Shown here piece after piece: positions 34,377 to 36,023 of a stretch of 36,023 nucleotides of DNA (positions within the stretch are counted from its first letter, which is position 1; the number at the start of each line of letters is the position of its first letter). A program made the translations under genes and the position numbers. This DNA is from Caldilineaceae bacterium (GTDB taxonomy: Bacteria > Chloroflexota > Anaerolineae > Caldilineales > Caldilineaceae). Location of the stretch: assembly GCA_026989655.1 (NCBI GenBank), contig JALSIX010000001.1, forward strand, positions 1-36,023, written 5' to 3'. The notes under the pieces were generated by a model. That model saw only the letters and a list, made by a program, of their open reading frames with translations. It made no database searches and was not told the DNA's origin.

Positions 34377-35234
34377 CTACGGTCTGTCCCGTCCCGGTCG
34401 GCCCGACACCAGGGGCTGGACCATCTCCCGATTGCTGCAGCAGGTGTCGGGGATGGCCACCGTGCCCTCGGGAAGGGGCAGGATATGGAGGTGGCTGCCG
34501 AAGGCCTGGGCCAGGATCGGGGGACGGAGGACCTCCGCAGGGGGGCCGTCCGCGATGAGCCGACGGTTGAGGAGGAGCACCCGATCGTAGCGGCCCATGA
34601 CCTGCCCCAGGTCGTGGGTGGCCACGATGATGGAGATCCCCCGGTGTCGGAGCCGATCCAGGATGGCCAGCAGGGCCTCCTGGCTGGGGACGTCCAGGCC
34701 GGTGAGGGGCTCGTCCAGGAGCAGGAGCTCTGCCTCCTGGGCCAGGGCCCGGGCCAGGAACACCCGCTGCTGTTGGCCGCCGGAGAGCTCGCCGATCTGC
34801 CGCTCCCGGTACGCGTCCATGCCCACCTCGGCCAGGGCCTGGGCCACCGCTTCCCGATCCCGGGGACCGGGCCAGCGGAAGAACCCGATCCGGGCCACCC
34901 GCCCCATCATCACCGCGTCCCAGACGGTGACCGGAAAACGCCAGTCGATCTGGTTCCGCTGGGGCACGTACCCGATACAGAGGTGCCGATCCGGCCCGCT
35001 GCCGTAGATGCGGACCCGCCCCCGCTGGGGCCGGAGGATGCCCACGATGACCTGGAAGAGGGTGCTCTTGCCCGCGCCGTTCGGGCCCAACACAGCCACC
35101 TGCTCTCCCCGCTCCAGCCGAAAGGAGATGTCCTCCAGCGCGGGGACACCCTTGCGGTAGACCCATACATGTTCCAGCTCCACGGTGGCGGCAGTAGGCT
35201 GGTGTTCTGGAGGACGACGGAAGCGGAAGACCAT
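34377..35234 (-). CDS. Metal ABC transporter ATPase (ZnuC/MntB-like)
   Basis: This 285-residue ABC ATPase has Walker A GPNGAGKST (50-58), the Q-loop in YVPQRNQIDWRFPVTV (typical of manganese/zinc importers), the signature LSGGQQQR (about residue 157), Walker B AELLLLDEPLTGLD (about 176), and the switch His in VATHDLGQVMG. It would energise import through the permease encoded next. A C-terminal Cys pair (DTCCS, about residue 265) lies beyond the ATPase core. No strong RBS was seen near 35234. Upstream is a good promoter on the same strand at about 35350. Confidence 0.9.
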   Translation of the reverse strand: MVFRFRRPPEHQPTAATVELEHVWVYRKGVPALEDISFRLERGEQVAVLGPNGAGKSTLFQVIVGILRPQRGRVRIYGSGPDRHLCIGYVPQRNQIDWRFPVTVWDAVMMGRVARIGFFRWPGPRDREAVAQALAEVGMDAYRERQIGELSGGQQQRVFLARALAQEAELLLLDEPLTGLDVPSQEALLAILDRLRHRGISIIVATHDLGQVMGRYDRVLLLNRRLIADGPPAEVLRPPILAQAFGSHLHILPLPEGTVAIPDTCCSNREMVQPLVSGRPGRDRP

Positions 35235-35324
35235 GGCACACAGGCCCCCAAGTGGACGCAGTCGCCGACAAAACGCCGGGAGCCTTCCTGCCGGAGACCG
35301 CCGAAATTCCGTATGTGCAGCTCC

Positions 35325-35354
35325 AGTCTAATGCCGATAGAGAAGGACTGTCAA
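35325..35354 (-). promoter_or_regulatory. Promoter of the metal ABC transporter genes
   Basis: On the minus strand a perfect TTGACA (35354-35349) and TAGACT (35330-35325) are separated by 18 bases. The leader is about 85 bases. A metal-responsive operator (Zur, MntR) would be expected nearby, but no convincing palindrome was recognised. Confidence 0.65.
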
Positions 35355-35567
35355 GCGAGGCCCGGTCTCCGAAGCCGGAGGCTCTCGCCCGCGGACCCGA
35401 TGCACCGAACACCGGGGCCCTGCCGACACCCAGGGGACGCCCCCAGCGTACACGGCTCCCCGTCGGCCGAGGATGGGCCCCGACCCTGGATCGGCCGAGA
35501 GCGCTGCGGGCCCCGGGGACTCTGTCCAGGGCCCGCCAAGAGCCCACCCACCGAGTCGAGAACCGCC
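35355..35567. other. GC-rich divergent spacer
   Basis: This spacer between the ABC transporter promoter and the sensor-like gene shows no convincing plus-strand promoter, RNA or coding sequence. Minus-strand frames here extend the permease frame but lack family similarity. Confidence 0.4.
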
Positions 35568-36023
35568 ATGCGAGCCTCACTCTCCTCCCGCCTGATTTTT
35601 TACCTGCTGGTGATCGTGCTGGCACCCCTGTTGGCCACCACCGCCATCAGCTACCGTCTGGTGGAGCAAACCACGGTCCAGGCCCGGAGCCGACAGGCCC
35701 AGCTCACCTTGACCCTGGCCACCACACTGGTAGAACGCACGGCAACCGACCTGATCCATACGCTGATGGCCGTGGCGCCCGACGCCTCCCCCACGGCCGT
35801 GCGGGAGGATCTGGCCAGAGGCATCCCGGGCCTTCCCCCTCCGCTCAGCGTGGAGATCCTGGGCCCGGAGACCCTGCTCCGCTCCAGCGATGCCTCCCTG
35901 GGCCCGTCGAACATCCGCTTCGACGGCGTCCAGGAGCTGCGGGACCGGCTCCGCTCCCAGGCCTCCCCGGTGTGGATCGGCCTGGAGCCCGACCTCCGCC
36001 GCCCCGCCTTTGCCGACGCGGTG
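35568..36023 (+). CDS. N-terminal part of a membrane sensor-like protein (3' end outside window)
   Basis: The frame from ATG 35568 is open to the last base (152 codons). Residues 1-8 are basic, and residues 9-28 (LIFYLLVIVLAPLLATTAIS) form one membrane segment. A mostly helical, probably extracytoplasmic region follows (SYRLVEQTTVQARSRQAQLT, then ATTLVERTATDLIHTLMAVA). This looks like the input part of a histidine kinase, chemoreceptor or cyclase: one membrane anchor, then a Cache-like sensing domain. No output domain is in view, so the type cannot be decided. The start has only a weak RBS (CGAG), and the ATG is chosen because it begins the membrane segment. Confidence 0.6.
   Translation, partial: MRASLSSRLIFYLLVIVLAPLLATTAISYRLVEQTTVQARSRQAQLTLTLATTLVERTATDLIHTLMAVAPDASPTAVREDLARGIPGLPPPLSVEILGPETLLRSSDASLGPSNIRFDGVQELRDRLRSQASPVWIGLEPDLRRPAFADAV

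Noticed and set aside
35239-35330. Zur or MntR operator in front of the metal ABC transporter
   Set aside because: An operator is expected, but no palindrome matching a known box was found around the -10 or in the leader.

Overview
This window is about 70% GC with strongly GC-ending codons, read as bacterial chromosome. Several traits point to a Chloroflexota-like bacterium, possibly a thermophile: a mevalonate kinase in a bacterium, a one-chain glycine decarboxylase behind a tandem glycine riboswitch, PdxS/PdxT vitamin B6 synthesis, GatB, a threonyl-tRNA synthetase without a TGS domain behind a T-box leader, tRNAs without a complete encoded CCA, and palindromic GTAG repeats. This assignment is inference; there is no rRNA or other phylogenetic marker here. 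Promoters look like ordinary sigma-70 type, with -10 boxes that are mostly TACAAT, TATGAT or TATAAT.

Layout. 1-318: end of a Pro/Thr-rich membrane-anchored protein. 459-3620: a thiamine-diphosphate (ThDP) enzyme and a GlcD/LDHD-type FAD oxidase. 3621-4954: a non-coding island with an IS5-like transposase remnant and an array of more than nine paired palindromic repeats. 4955-9731: a four-gene 2-oxoacid (pyruvate) dehydrogenase operon whose last gene is an E3-like flavoprotein with no cysteine at all and whose E2 carries two peripheral-subunit-binding domains. 9862-11738: a GNAT protein, tRNA-Leu, an FtsB-like protein, initiator tRNA-Met and a second CAU tRNA. 11781-13903: a class V aminotransferase overlapping mevalonate kinase. 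14056-17412: promoter, tandem glycine riboswitch, terminator and gcvP.

17458-20754: a divergent MATE exporter and an ILVBL-like ThDP lyase, followed by a convergent aminoglycoside-phosphotransferase-fold kinase (to 21877). 21890-25375 (-): two related lipoproteins with SH3 domains and a glycosidase-like (clan A) domain. 25583-27150: pdxS-pdxT. 27274-28041 (-): a DUF4013-like membrane protein. 28123-33125 (-): a T-box leader (probably threonine-specific), M20 peptidase, thrS and gatB, with tRNA-Val just upstream. 33373-33484: a second palindromic repeat pair. 33493-35234 (-): a zinc/manganese-type ABC permease and ATPase. 35568-end: start of a membrane sensor-like protein.

How it works together. 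The window is mainly housekeeping metabolism, controlled largely through RNA: glycine sensing for gcvP and uncharged-tRNA sensing for the peptidase-thrS unit. The most unusual items are the cysteine-free E3 homologue in the dehydrogenase operon and the GTAG-palindrome array beside a dead transposase.
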